Shown here piece by piece: positions 25,973 through 38,348 of a stretch of 64,000 nucleotides of DNA. The DNA is from Paraburkholderia phosphatilytica. Its GTDB lineage: Bacteria > Pseudomonadota > Gammaproteobacteria > Burkholderiales > Burkholderiaceae. Numbering within the stretch: position 1 is the stretch's first letter; each line of letters opens with the position of its first letter. The translations under genes and the position numbers were made by a program. Under the pieces are notes generated by a model. The model saw only the letters and a program-made list of their open reading frames with translations. It was not told the origin of the DNA and did not search any database. The stretch lies in the NCBI RefSeq assembly GCF_003443895.1, contig NZ_QQOA01000003.1, positions 1 to 64,000 of the forward strand, written 5' to 3'.

Positions 25973-26544
25973 GGCATTCCCCATTCACTGCCATCTTTGA
26001 TGCCTGTGTTCTCTATCCTGCGCCGTTGCGCGACTTTCTGATGTGGCTAGGACTGTCGGGACGGTTCCGTGCCCGCTGGAGTCGCGATATTCATGAGGAG
26101 TGGAAACGCAATCTACTGCTCAACAGGCCCGATCTGACACGCGCGCAGGTGGATCGCACTTCAGACCTGATGGATCGCGCAATCCCCGATGGCTTGGTGG
26201 ATGGGTATGAAGATCTCACCGCGGGACTGACTCTGCCCGACCCCGACGACCGCCATGTTCTGGCTGCGGCCATCCGCTGTGGTGCCAGCGTGATCGTAAC
26301 GTTCAATCAGCGGGATTTCCCAGCGGACATCCTCGCTTTCTACGGAGTGGAGTCTCAACATCCCGACGAGTTTGTGGAGAATCTCTTCGATCTTGATGCA
26401 GCAGCGGTGGTAGCCGCAGCGCAGCGCCAGCGTGCACAACTCAAGAACCCACCTATTGACGTCGATCGCTATCTGGAAATCTTATTTCGGCAAGGATTGG
26501 TTCAAACGATCAAAGCCTTAGCAACCTATCGTTCCATTCTCTAA
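25969..26544 (+). CDS. PIN-domain ribonuclease toxin
   Basis: 191 residues with a PIN nuclease domain: the first acidic residue D11 (IFDACVLYP), E43/E44 (DIHEEWKRN) and aspartates in LPDPDDRHVLAAA, then VTFNQRDFP. These form the Mg-binding site of an endoribonuclease. The C-terminal 60 residues are a helical extension common in PIN proteins of this HTH-paired group. It is translated by overlap with the antitoxin gene and ends 33 bases before a strong terminator. The target RNA is unknown. Confidence 0.87.
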   Translation: MRHSPFTAIFDACVLYPAPLRDFLMWLGLSGRFRARWSRDIHEEWKRNLLLNRPDLTRAQVDRTSDLMDRAIPDGLVDGYEDLTAGLTLPDPDDRHVLAAAIRCGASVIVTFNQRDFPADILAFYGVESQHPDEFVENLFDLDAAAVVAAAQRQRAQLKNPPIDVDRYLEILFRQGLVQTIKALATYRSIL

Positions 26545-26577
26545 CATCGCAACCCAACACGGGCCGATTAAATTACT

Positions 26578-26625
26578 CGATACCATGTTGGAATTGTGCG
26601 CCCAAACATGGTATCGGCGTTTTTT
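26578..26625 (+). terminator. Terminator of the toxin-antitoxin operon
   Basis: A 12-base perfect stem, CGATACCATGTT (26578-26589) with AACATGGTATCG (26605-26616), is followed by GCG and six T (26620-26625). This is a plus-strand intrinsic terminator after the PIN gene. Confidence 0.85.
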
Positions 26626-26730
26626 CCATGGCACGCCCTCCGCGTGCCATAAGAAATACCATTGATGATGTGGGATTATATTTAACGAATATTATTTTTT
26701 ACCACAAAATCAATAACCTATAAATCACCC

Positions 26731-28314
26731 TCACTCCCACTCAATCGTCGCCGGCGGCTTCCCCGAAATGTCATACACCACCCGATTGATCCCACGCACT
26801 TCATTGATGATCCGGTTCGACACATGCCCGAGCAGTTCATGCGGCAGGTGCGCCCAGTGCGCGGTCATGAAATCAAGCGTCTGCACTGCGCGCAGCGCGA
26901 CCACGTATTCGTAGGTCCGGCCGTCGCCCATCACGCCGACGCTCTTCACCGGCAGAAACACCGCGAACGCCTGGCTCGTCAGCTCGTACCAGCTCTTGCC
27001 GGTTTCCTTGTCGACGGTGTTGCGCAGCGTCTCGATGAAAATCGCGTCCGCGCGACGCAGCAGGTCCGCGAACTCGCGCTTCACTTCGCCGAGAATCCGC
27101 ACGCCGAGACCCGGGCCCGGGAACGGATGGCGATACACCATGTCGTGCGGCAGACCGAGCTTCACGCCCAGTTCGCGCACCTCGTCCTTGAACAGCTCGC
27201 GCAGCGGCTCGAGCAGCTTCAGGTTCAGCGTCTCCGGCAAGCCGCCAACATTGTGGTGGCTCTTGATCGTGTGCGCGGCCTTCTTGCCCTTGCCTGCCGA
27301 CTCGATCACGTCCGGGTAGATGGTGCCCTGTGCGAGCCACTTCGCGTCCTTCAGCTTGCCGGCTTCCGTCTGGAACACCTCGACGAACTCCGCGCCGATG
27401 ATCTTGCGCTTCGCTTCCGGATCGGTCACGCCCTTGAGCTTCGACATGAACGCTTCGCTCGCGTCGACGTGAATCACCTTCACGCCGAGGTTGTCCGCGA
27501 ACATCGACATCACCTGCTCCGCTTCGTTCAGACGCAGCAGGCCGTGATCGACGAACACGCAGGTGAGCTGATCGCCGATCGCGCGATGCAGCAGCGCCGC
27601 CGCCACCGACGAATCCACGCCGCCCGACAGACCGAGAATCACGTGCTCGTCACCGACCTGCGCGCGGATCTTCTCGACGGCTTCGTCGATATAGTGGCCC
27701 ATCTCCCAGTCGGCCTTCGCGCCGCAGATCGACAGCACGAAGCGTTCGAGCATCTCGCGGCCCTTCACCGTGTGCGTGACTTCCGGGTGCCATTGCAGGC
27801 CGTAGAAGTGGCGCGCCTCGTCGGCCATCGCCGCGATCGGACACGATTCCGTCGACGCCATCAGCTTGAAGCCTTCAGGCATCTCGAGCACCTTGTCGCC
27901 GTGGCTCATCCACACCTTCAGCATGCCGTGGCCTTCAGCGGTACGGAAATCTTCGATGCCTTCGAGGAAGCTCGTATGGTTGCGCGCGCGCACCTCGGCG
28001 TAACCGAATTCGCGCAGGTGACCGGCATCGACCTTGCCGCCCAGCTGCTCCGCCATCGTCTGCATACCGTAGCAAATGCCGAGCACCGGCACGCCGAGCT
28101 CGAACACCGCCTGCGGCGCGCGCGGCGTGTCGGCGTCGGTGACCGAGTTCGGACCGCCGGACAGGATCACGCCCTTCGGCGCGAACTCGCGGACGAACGC
28201 GTCATCGACGTCATACGGATGGATCTCCGAGTACACGTTCGCCTCGCGGACGCGTCGGGCGATCAGTTGAGTGACTTGCGAGCCGAAGTCGAGGATCAGG
28301 ATCTTGTCGTGCAT
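26731..28314 (-). CDS. guaA: GMP synthase (glutamine-hydrolysing)
   Basis: 527 residues. The class I glutamine amidotransferase domain (C81 in GICYGMQ, HPE in [10 protein letters not shown]) is followed by the ATP pyrophosphatase domain with the PP-loop LSGGVDSS and the C-terminal dimerisation domain. It converts XMP to GMP with glutamine and ATP in the cytosol. Length agrees with the family (525 in E. coli). It is last of guaB-membrane protein-guaA, with a 249-base gap before it. Its 3' end borders the accessory island to the left, which is consistent with guaA being an integration site. Confidence 0.97.
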   Translation of the reverse strand: MHDKILILDFGSQVTQLIARRVREANVYSEIHPYDVDDAFVREFAPKGVILSGGPNSVTDADTPRAPQAVFELGVPVLGICYGMQTMAEQLGGKVDAGHLREFGYAEVRARNHTSFLEGIEDFRTAEGHGMLKVWMSHGDKVLEMPEGFKLMASTESCPIAAMADEARHFYGLQWHPEVTHTVKGREMLERFVLSICGAKADWEMGHYIDEAVEKIRAQVGDEHVILGLSGGVDSSVAAALLHRAIGDQLTCVFVDHGLLRLNEAEQVMSMFADNLGVKVIHVDASEAFMSKLKGVTDPEAKRKIIGAEFVEVFQTEAGKLKDAKWLAQGTIYPDVIESAGKGKKAAHTIKSHHNVGGLPETLNLKLLEPLRELFKDEVRELGVKLGLPHDMVYRHPFPGPGLGVRILGEVKREFADLLRRADAIFIETLRNTVDKETGKSWYELTSQAFAVFLPVKSVGVMGDGRTYEYVVALRAVQTLDFMTAHWAHLPHELLGHVSNRIINEVRGINRVVYDISGKPPATIEWE

Positions 28315-28563
28315 GGCAGCGGCCGATAGAGAGGGATTGAGCGGATAGGGAGTGATACGGGAAACTGGAAAGCCGCGTGTGCTGCGCGGCGAATGGCGTG
28401 TCTGTGTTCGTGATGTGGCGGCGAGGCGGTTGCCGCAAGGCAGTACTGCGGCCGCGATGCGTCCGGTTGCTGAAGCGTTCGATGCGTTCGATGCTGTCGA
28501 AGCGCGTTCGATGCGCGCGGGCGGACTTCGTCTGTATTCGTAGGGTTCGGTGTGTTGCGTGCG

Positions 28564-29298
28564 TCAACCATGAAACGGAGGCCGCGGATTCGCGACCGAG
28601 TCGCGCGCTTCGCGCCGCGCTGCTTCGCGCGCCGCCTCCTCTTCCGGCGTGAGCGGCACACCGGGCATGAGCGGCGCGGTTCTCATCGGCGGGGTCGTAG
28701 GGATGTCCGGGGGTACGTTACTGCGAGGCGACATCACCGGCTCGACCGGCACATAGCTCGCCGCCGTGAGCGGGGCCGCGGATCTTGGTGCGTTCGTCGC
28801 ATCCACTGCAGCCGTGTCTCGCGCAGCAGCACGACGGTCGGCCTTCACTTCCGCTTTCGCGTTGCGTTCGGCCACCAGCGCTTCCGCGGCAAGTACCCGT
28901 TCGCGCCGGCGTACCGCACCGGCCAGCCGCACGCCACCGAAGCCGATGATCAGCAGCACCGCGCCCGCCAGCACCGATACAAGCTGGCCAAAGCCCGTCA
29001 GCGCCGGCTTGCGCAGCGCGAGCAGCCACACCAGCATCAGCACGCCGACCACCCAGTTCACGTGCCCGACGGTACGCGCGACCGGCGTCGTCATCGCGCC
29101 GTGCACCGATGCGCGCAACGCAAGCCACGCCATGCCGAGCAGCACTACACCGAATGCCTGACCGACCATCGATGGATCCGTCGGCACCAGCTGCAGCGCG
29201 TTGTACAGCGACGTCCAGGGCGTCAGCAGGAACAGCACGCCGAACCCGAGAACCAGCAATGCATCGACGACGAGTACCGCGCGCAGCAACGTTTTCAT
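28564..29298 (-). CDS. Conserved inner-membrane protein between guaB and guaA
   Basis: 244 residues, no recognised function. The first 125 residues contain about four hydrophobic helices (start MKTLLRAVLVVDALLVLGFGVLFLL). The remaining 120 residues are hydrophilic, first basic and alanine-rich, then proline-rich with PLTPEEEAAREAARREARDSV near the end, probably a cytosolic tail. It begins 6 bases after the guaB stop codon, so it is almost certainly cotranscribed with guaB. Its role in purine metabolism or elsewhere is unknown. Confidence 0.8.
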   Translation of the reverse strand: MKTLLRAVLVVDALLVLGFGVLFLLTPWTSLYNALQLVPTDPSMVGQAFGVVLLGMAWLALRASVHGAMTTPVARTVGHVNWVVGVLMLVWLLALRKPALTGFGQLVSVLAGAVLLIIGFGGVRLAGAVRRRERVLAAEALVAERNAKAEVKADRRAAARDTAAVDATNAPRSAAPLTAASYVPVEPVMSPRSNVPPDIPTTPPMRTAPLMPGVPLTPEEEAAREAARREARDSVANPRPPFHG

Positions 29299-29304
29299 CG
29301 GTGT

Positions 29305-30797
<1,493 letters not shown>

Positions 30798-31039
30798 CGC
30801 GAAACCGGAGCGGTTTTTGCTGCGCGAACAGCGAGTTAGCCGGTTTCGTGTCGTTTTTCCCGCTTCGGCGCCGTCGTGCCCGCGCGGAAATTTCGCTCTG
30901 CCTTTCAGGTCGTGTTCGGACGGTTTTCGTTTGCCCGGATTGCACGTTTCGCGGGCAGTGCAGGATCGAACAAGACCGCGGCCGCGGCACCTTCTACACT
31001 TCGCCGCATCGGGTTTTCCTTTTTGTCGGAGCAGTGTCG

Positions 31040-32092
31040 ATGCAGCGCGGTGTGTTCTACGGCGTCCTCGCGGGCGCGATCTGGGGCGCGATTTTCCTCG
31101 TCCCGCGCACGCTCCCGGAGTTTTCTCCCGTGCAGATCGCGGCCGGCCGCTACATGATGTACGGCGTCGTGTCCGTCGTGCTCGCGCTGCCGTCCGCGCG
31201 CTCGCTGCTCGCGCGTCTCACGCGCCGCGACCTCGCCGAGCTCGTCCGGCTCGCGCTCGTCGGCAACCTGCTCTACTACATCCTCGTGACGGACGCGGTT
31301 CACACGATCGGCGTCGCGCCGGCTTCGCTGATCATCGGCGTGCTGCCGGTCAGCGTGACGCTCGCCGGCCGCGGCGACCACGGCGCGGTGCCCGTCGCGC
31401 GGCTCGTCGTGCCGCTTTCGCTGGTGATGGCGGGCATCGTCTGCATCAACGTCGACGTGTTCTCCGGCGGCACGCACGGCGCGAGCCTCGCGCTACAGCT
31501 CGGCGGGCTGGCCAGCGCCGTCGGCGCGCTCGCCAGCTGGACCTGGTTCGCCGTCGAGAACAGCCGCTATCTGCGCCGGCACACGCATTTCTCGGGCAGC
31601 GAATGGTCGATGCTGTGGGGCGTTGTCACGGGCGGGCTCGGCGCGCTGCTGTGGGTCGTGCTGCTCGGGTGGCAGGCGGGGATGGCGGCGCTGCACGCGG
31701 GCGGCACGGATCAGCTCGATGCCGCCGCCGCAATTCCGGCGTCGCGCTGGACGACCTTCTGGCTGTTGAACCTGTTTCTCGCGATCGGCCCGTCGTGGCT
31801 CGGCAACACGTTGTGGAACGCGGCGCAGAAGCGCCTGCCGCTGACGCTGTCAGGTCAGCTGATCGTCTTCGAGACGCTGTTCGCGCTCTTCTACGGCTTC
31901 ATCTACGATGCGCGGCTGCCGCGGCCGCTCGAACTCGCCGCCGTCGCGCTGCTGGTGATCGGCGTGAGCTGGTCGGTGCGGCTGCATGCGGGGGAACGGC
32001 GCGGCGCGGCTACGTCGGAAACGCCCGATGCGGTTGCAAGAGATGCTTCTGAAGAATCCGTCGAAGACAAGGCCCAGCCGCAAGCGCACTGA
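31040..32092 (+). CDS. DMT/EamA-family membrane transporter
   Basis: 350 residues from the ATG at 31040; the frame stays open upstream only because it lies opposite guaB. About ten hydrophobic segments, with two EamA-like halves: AGAIWGAIFLVPRTLPEFSPVQIAAGRY at the N-terminus and WLGNTLWNAAQKRLPLTLSGQLIVFETLFALFYGF in the second half. It is a drug/metabolite exporter-type protein; the substrate is unknown. The C-terminal 30 residues are hydrophilic. It is divergent from guaB and convergent with the RnfH-like gene. Confidence 0.85.
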   Translation: MQRGVFYGVLAGAIWGAIFLVPRTLPEFSPVQIAAGRYMMYGVVSVVLALPSARSLLARLTRRDLAELVRLALVGNLLYYILVTDAVHTIGVAPASLIIGVLPVSVTLAGRGDHGAVPVARLVVPLSLVMAGIVCINVDVFSGGTHGASLALQLGGLASAVGALASWTWFAVENSRYLRRHTHFSGSEWSMLWGVVTGGLGALLWVVLLGWQAGMAALHAGGTDQLDAAAAIPASRWTTFWLLNLFLAIGPSWLGNTLWNAAQKRLPLTLSGQLIVFETLFALFYGFIYDARLPRPLELAAVALLVIGVSWSVRLHAGERRGAATSETPDAVARDASEESVEDKAQPQAH

Positions 32093-32176
32093 GTTGCGCA
32101 TTGAGTTGATTCGCGCGCGGACGGCCCCAGATTGTTCAAGCGTTCGATCCGTGGAGCCGGGCCCGAACCCGCAGCG

Positions 32177-32509
32177 TCAGCGCGAGTCCTTCGGCAGCCA
32201 CTTGCGCCCTTCCACCGACCCGGCCTTGCGGCTCTTGTCGACGCGTCGCTGCCGCGCGGCCTTCGGATCGACGATCAGCGGCCGGTAGATTTCGACGCGA
32301 TCGTGATCGGCGAGCACCGTATCGCGCGGCTTCAGTTTGCCGAACACGCCGACCTTCGCGTGCGCGAGGTCGAGTTCCGGGTGCTGCTGCTGGATCGCGC
32401 TCGCGTCGAGCGCCTGCTGCAGCGTCGCACCTTCGGGCAGGCGCAGTTCGATGCGCGTCTGACGGTCCGGCAGCGCGTAGCAGACTTCGACGAAAAGCTC
32501 GCGGCTCAT
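32177..32509 (-). CDS. rnfH: RnfH-family protein (ubiquitin-like fold)
   Basis: 110 residues: FVEVCYALPDRQTRIELRLPEGATLQQALDAS, GVFGKLKPRDTVL and DRVEIYRPLIVDPKAARQRR identify the RnfH (UPF0125) family of small beta-grasp proteins. The ATG overlaps the ratA stop codon (ATGA), the usual ratA-rnfH arrangement. The pair has been called a toxin-antitoxin system, but this is disputed. The C-terminus is basic. Confidence 0.9.
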   Translation of the reverse strand: MSRELFVEVCYALPDRQTRIELRLPEGATLQQALDASAIQQQHPELDLAHAKVGVFGKLKPRDTVLADHDRVEIYRPLIVDPKAARQRRVDKSRKAGSVEGRKWLPKDSR

Positions 32510-32943
32510 GGCTTGCCGTAGCGCTGGTCGGCGCGCTTCACGAACGATTCGACGAAGGTATTCGCGATGTGACTGAACACTGGCCCAATGATTTTTTCGA
32601 GCAGCACGTTCGCGAATTCGTAGTGCAGCGCGAACTCGATCTTGCAGGCGTCGGCGCGCAGCGGCGTGAACCGCCAGTAGCCGGTGAACTTCCGGAACGG
32701 GCCATCGGCGAAATTCATGTCGATGCGGGTGGGACGCTCCTGCGTGTTGTGCGTCGCGAAGTGCTGCTTGATGCCCTTGAAGTTGATGTCGATCCGCGCT
32801 TCCATGCCGGTCTCGTCCTGACGGCGGATCTCGACGCCGCCGCACCACGGCAGGAAGTTCGGGTAGTCGGCCACGTCGGTGACGAGGTCGAACATCTGTT
32901 CCGCCGAATGGCGTATCAGGACGGTTTTCTGGACATCTGCCAT
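32506..32943 (-). CDS. ratA: RatA/COQ10-like START-domain protein
   Basis: 145 residues of the polyketide-cyclase/START family (COQ10-like): VQKTVLIRHSAEQMFDLVTDVADYPNFLPWCGGVEI and the C-terminal FSHIANTFVESFVKRADQRYG. Members bind ubiquinone or act in respiratory function; the E. coli protein RatA was reported to block 70S ribosome association. It is divergent from smpB, as is common in beta- and gammaproteobacteria, and is coupled to rnfH by a 4-base overlap. Confidence 0.9.
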   Translation of the reverse strand: MADVQKTVLIRHSAEQMFDLVTDVADYPNFLPWCGGVEIRRQDETGMEARIDINFKGIKQHFATHNTQERPTRIDMNFADGPFRKFTGYWRFTPLRADACKIEFALHYEFANVLLEKIIGPVFSHIANTFVESFVKRADQRYGKP

Positions 32944-32982
32944 AAATAGCGGACTTGCAGCGAGGATGGACTGGCGGCGGCG

Positions 32983-33010
32983 TTGCCGCCGCGGTGCGCT
33001 TTGCTAGAAT
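32983..33010 (+). promoter_or_regulatory. smpB promoter
   Basis: TTGCCG (32983-32988) and TAGAAT (33005-33010), 16 bases apart, 34 bases before the smpB start. A GC-rich palindrome overlaps the -35 box. Confidence 0.55.
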
Positions 33011-33043
33011 TGTGATTTTAAACGAGTTGGCCACTTTCCATTC

Positions 33044-33490
33044 ATGAGCATCATCGACAACAGGAAGGCATTCTTCGATTACTTCATCGAAGACCGCTAC
33101 GAAGCGGGGCTCGTGCTCGAAGGATGGGAGGTCAAGGCGCTGCGCGCGGGGCGCGGCCAGATCAAGGAAGGGTACGTCGTGATCAAGAGCGGCGAGCTGT
33201 TCCTGATCGGCACGCATATCAGCCCGCTGCCCGAGGCCTCCACCCATATCAAGCCGGACCCCGTCCGCACCCGCAAGCTGCTGTTGCACAGCGAAGAGAT
33301 CGACAAGCTGATCGGCAAGGTCGAGCAGCGCGGCTACACGCTCGTGCCGCTCAACTTCCACTACAAGGGCGGCCGCGTGAAGTGCGAGATCGGCCTCGCG
33401 AAGGGCAAGAAGCAGCACGACAAGCGCGAAACGGAAAAGCAGCGCGACTGGCAGCGCGAAAAGGCGCGGCTGATGCGTACGCCGACGTGA
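33044..33490 (+). CDS. smpB: SsrA-binding protein SmpB
   Basis: 148 residues with [105 protein letters not shown], i.e. the oligonucleotide-binding barrel and the basic C-terminal tail that inserts in the ribosome. It delivers tmRNA to stalled ribosomes in trans-translation. No tmRNA gene was seen in this window. A strong hairpin terminator follows 50 bases after the stop. Confidence 0.96.
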   Translation: MSIIDNRKAFFDYFIEDRYEAGLVLEGWEVKALRAGRGQIKEGYVVIKSGELFLIGTHISPLPEASTHIKPDPVRTRKLLLHSEEIDKLIGKVEQRGYTLVPLNFHYKGGRVKCEIGLAKGKKQHDKRETEKQRDWQREKARLMRTPT

Positions 33491-33540
33491 ACGCGCGGTT
33501 TCGGGCGCTTCCTGCATCCCGCTTTCCACTTCCCGCAAAC

Positions 33541-33576
33541 GGCAAGGCCCGCATCGAATGCGGGCCTTGCCTTTTT
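33541..33576 (+). terminator. smpB terminator
   Basis: A 14-base perfect stem (33541-33554 with 33558-33571), a CGA loop and five T (33572-33576). It also lies downstream of the opposite gene, but on that strand there is no comparable T-tract. Confidence 0.88.
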
Positions 33577-33632
33577 CAGCGTTGCAGCAGCGTGCGTGCG
33601 GCGATCCGCCGCGTTGTGGCGCCAGGAAGGCG

Positions 33633-34571
33633 CTACGAGCGCAGTTCCTCGCTCCGCGTACGGTTCACGATGGTCAGCGCCGACGCGATCATCGAGCTCA
33701 TCTCCGCGAAATTGCCCGGCACGATCAGCGTATTGCCCTGCTTCGCGAGATTGCCGAACGCCGTCACGTACTGCTCGGCCACCTTCAGGTTCACCGCATC
33801 CATGCCGCCCTGCGACTGGATCGACGCCGCGATCTTCTGGATGGCCTGTGCGTTCGCCTCGGCCACCGCGAGAATCGCCGACGCCTGCCCCTGCGCCTGA
33901 TTGATCGCGGCCTGCCGCTCGCCTTCCGATTTCTGGATGGCCGCTTCGCGCGCGCCGGCCGCGAGATTGATCTGCTCCTGCTTGCGGCCTTCGGACGCCG
34001 CGATCAGCGCGCGCTTCTCGCGCTCGGCGGTGATCTGCGCCTGCATCGCGTGCAGGATTTCCTTCGGCGGCGTCAGGTCCTTGATCTCGTAGCGCAGCAC
34101 CTTGACGCCCCAGTTCGATGCGGCTTCATCCAGCGCGGACACCACGCTGTGGTTGATGAAGTCGCGCTCCTCGAAGGTCTTGTCGAGTTCGAGCTTGCCG
34201 ATCACCGAGCGCAGCGTGGTCTGCGACAGCTGCGTGATCGCGAACACGAAGTTGCTCGACCCGTACGACGCCTTCATCGGATCGGTGACCTGAAAGTACA
34301 GCACGCCGTCCACCTGCAGCTGCGTGTTGTCGCGCGTGATGCAAACCTGGCTCGGCACGTCGAGCGGAATTTCCTTCAGCACGTGCCGGTACGCGACGCG
34401 ATCGATGAACGGCAGCACGAGCGTCAGGCCCGGCGTCAGCGTGGCGTGATACCGGCCGAGCCGCTCGAGCACCCATGCGTGCTGCTGCGGCACGATCTTG
34501 ACCGTCTGCGCGATCACCATGACGACGATCAGGAAAACGATGGCGGCGGCAATTGTCGATTCCATCTGCAC
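33633..34571 (-). CDS. SPFH/stomatin-family membrane protein (QmcA-like)
   Basis: 312 residues. One N-terminal membrane helix (AAAIVFLIVVMVIAQTVKIVPQ) is followed by the SPFH band-7 domain (WVLERLGRYHATLTPGLTLVLPFIDRVAYRHVLKEIPLDVP), then a coiled coil rich in alanine, glutamate and glutamine (about residues 180-250). It forms microdomain-like rings at the inner membrane. The NfeD-type gene just upstream, 39 bases away on the same strand, is the usual partner. The cellular role is unclear, possibly membrane protein quality control. Confidence 0.9.
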   Translation of the reverse strand: MQMESTIAAAIVFLIVVMVIAQTVKIVPQQHAWVLERLGRYHATLTPGLTLVLPFIDRVAYRHVLKEIPLDVPSQVCITRDNTQLQVDGVLYFQVTDPMKASYGSSNFVFAITQLSQTTLRSVIGKLELDKTFEERDFINHSVVSALDEAASNWGVKVLRYEIKDLTPPKEILHAMQAQITAEREKRALIAASEGRKQEQINLAAGAREAAIQKSEGERQAAINQAQGQASAILAVAEANAQAIQKIAASIQSQGGMDAVNLKVAEQYVTAFGNLAKQGNTLIVPGNFAEMSSMIASALTIVNRTRSEELRS

Positions 34572-34610
34572 TCCATCCGAATGGCCTGGCTGGCCGTTAT
34601 TGGTCTTTTT

Positions 34611-35069
34611 TCACGCGTGCGCCGGTTGCCGGCTCGCGCTGACGATCAGGCAACTGCCGCGCAGCGCGGTGACCTTGTACCAGCGTGCGTCTTCCGGCTC
34701 GCCGGGCGCGAGTTCGACGTCCCATTGCGCGCCGCGATAGCTCGCCCGCGCGCGGCGGTCGTGCCAGCTTTCGACGGCGAGCTCCGCACCGATGTCGAGA
34801 TTCACGTCGGGATTCTGCTGTGCCTCGAGCCGCGGCGGCCGGCGGCCGATGCGTGAGCGCCGCAGCACGAGCACCGCCGCCACCGCGACGACCGCGGCCA
34901 CCAGCAGCTGCACGCCGAACGGCGCGCCCGCGAGCCGCGCGATCGCGCCCGCGATGCAACCCAGCGCGACCATCAGCATGTAGAACGTGCCGACGAGCAG
35001 CTCGAGCACCACGAGCGCCCCCGCGCCAACCCACCAGAACCATCCGGCAGCACTCACGATTCTCTCCAT
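34611..35069 (-). CDS. NfeD-family membrane protein
   Basis: 152 residues. Two to three membrane segments at the N-terminus (GWFWWVGAGALVVLELLVGTFYMLMVALGCIAGAIA...) precede a small C-terminal OB-fold domain (LDIGAELAVESWHDRRARASYRGAQWDVEL), typical of the short NfeD class. It sits upstream of the stomatin-like gene, forming the common NfeD-stomatin operon. No protease domain is present, as expected for the short form. Confidence 0.88.
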   Translation of the reverse strand: MERIVSAAGWFWWVGAGALVVLELLVGTFYMLMVALGCIAGAIARLAGAPFGVQLLVAAVVAVAAVLVLRRSRIGRRPPRLEAQQNPDVNLDIGAELAVESWHDRRARASYRGAQWDVELAPGEPEDARWYKVTALRGSCLIVSASRQPAHA

Positions 35070-35368
35070 CGCGCCCTCACGGCGGGCGGTCGCCCGATTT
35101 ATAGCACGAAGCGCCGGCGTTGTAGCGCAGTGTCAGTGCCGCGCTGCACAGTATGTGCGACGCACGTAGCGGTGCCGGTTCGCGCCGCTGCGCCGCCGTT
35201 TCGCAGGTCATTTGCCGCGCATAAGACAACGCCCCGGACAATGCCGGGGCGTTGGGGGAAACGCAGGACAATGAATGCGGCAACCGGGCATCGCGGTTCA
35301 GGCGTCAAGGATGGCGAAACAAGTTCGCCTTCCCTGATCCGTTGGGCGGCTCCCGGTGGTCCCGGCCA
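35070..35368. other. Intergenic stretch between ppsA 3' end and the NfeD gene
   Basis: 299 bases without a gene. A perfect 10-base stem, AACGCCCCGG (35228-35237) with CCGGGGCGTT (35244-35253), lies 115 bases beyond ppsA. It has no T-tract on either strand, so it is a weak terminator or a stabilising hairpin. Nothing else stands out. Confidence 0.5.
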
Positions 35369-37771
<2,403 letters not shown>

Positions 37772-37822
37772 ACAAGCCCCTAAGTGGAAAAAATGCACGA
37801 TTGCGCAAGTGGGCTCACGCGG

Positions 37823-37845
37823 GCCCGCTTCATTGGAAAGCGGGC
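37823..37845 (-). promoter_or_regulatory. Hairpin in the ppsA leader
   Basis: An 8-base perfect stem, GCCCGCTT (37823-37830) with AAGCGGGC (37838-37845), loop of 7, about 50 bases before the ppsA start codon in the minus-strand transcript. It has no T-tract following. It may be a leader structure or a weak attenuator. Confidence 0.4.
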
Positions 37846-37978
37846 GCGCCTTGCACAACCTGTTGGAGAAGCAATCGCCGCGGCGTACCCGGCAGCGCCG
37901 GGCTTTCGGTCTCCAGCGGGCAGCGCCCAGAAGCGCACCGATTCGCAAAATTAGAGACAGAAACGCGAAAAACGAACC

Positions 37979-37996
37979 GGTTATCGGGAGATAACC
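37979..37996. promoter_or_regulatory. Palindromic operator candidate in the ppsA-ppsR intergenic region
   Basis: A perfect 7-4-7 inverted repeat, GGTTATC-GGGA-GATAACC, inside the 577-base region between the divergent ppsA and ppsR. This is the only clear dyad there with the size of a dimeric repressor site. The regulator is unknown. Confidence 0.5.
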
Positions 37997-38348
37997 CAGC
38001 GAATAGCACGACGTTGAACGTCGGATCGCTGCGATTCGCCTGCAATTGCTTATCCAACAGGTTGCCGCTATTCTACCGTGCCGACTTGCCGAATGGGTCA
38101 GTCGGACGAGAAATGCGCGCCGAGGCGCGCGGGGCGGCCATCCCGCCGGTTTTTCGTGCGCCGCGGAGCACTGTCTGAAGCGCGGCCGCAACGCTCTTTG
38201 CGGCGGGACCGGGCATAGAACGCATTTCCCGTGCCTGACCGCCTTTGATCTCATGCAGCCAGATGCGTCGCCCACGGGCGCCAGCCCCGCCCATCGCGAC
38301 GCGCGTGACGCTTTACCTTCTGCTTCGACTTTTTGCAGGCCCCATCCG

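Noticed and set aside
26628..26650. Perfect 9-base hairpin ATGGCACGC/GCGTGCCAT after the toxin-antitoxin terminator
   Set aside because: No T-tract on either strand, so it was not called a second terminator; it may be a guaA 3' processing structure but there is nothing to support this.
32177..32943. ratA-rnfH as a true toxin-antitoxin pair
   Set aside because: Both are conserved core-genome genes with COQ10-like and ubiquitin-like folds, and the toxin assignment is disputed.
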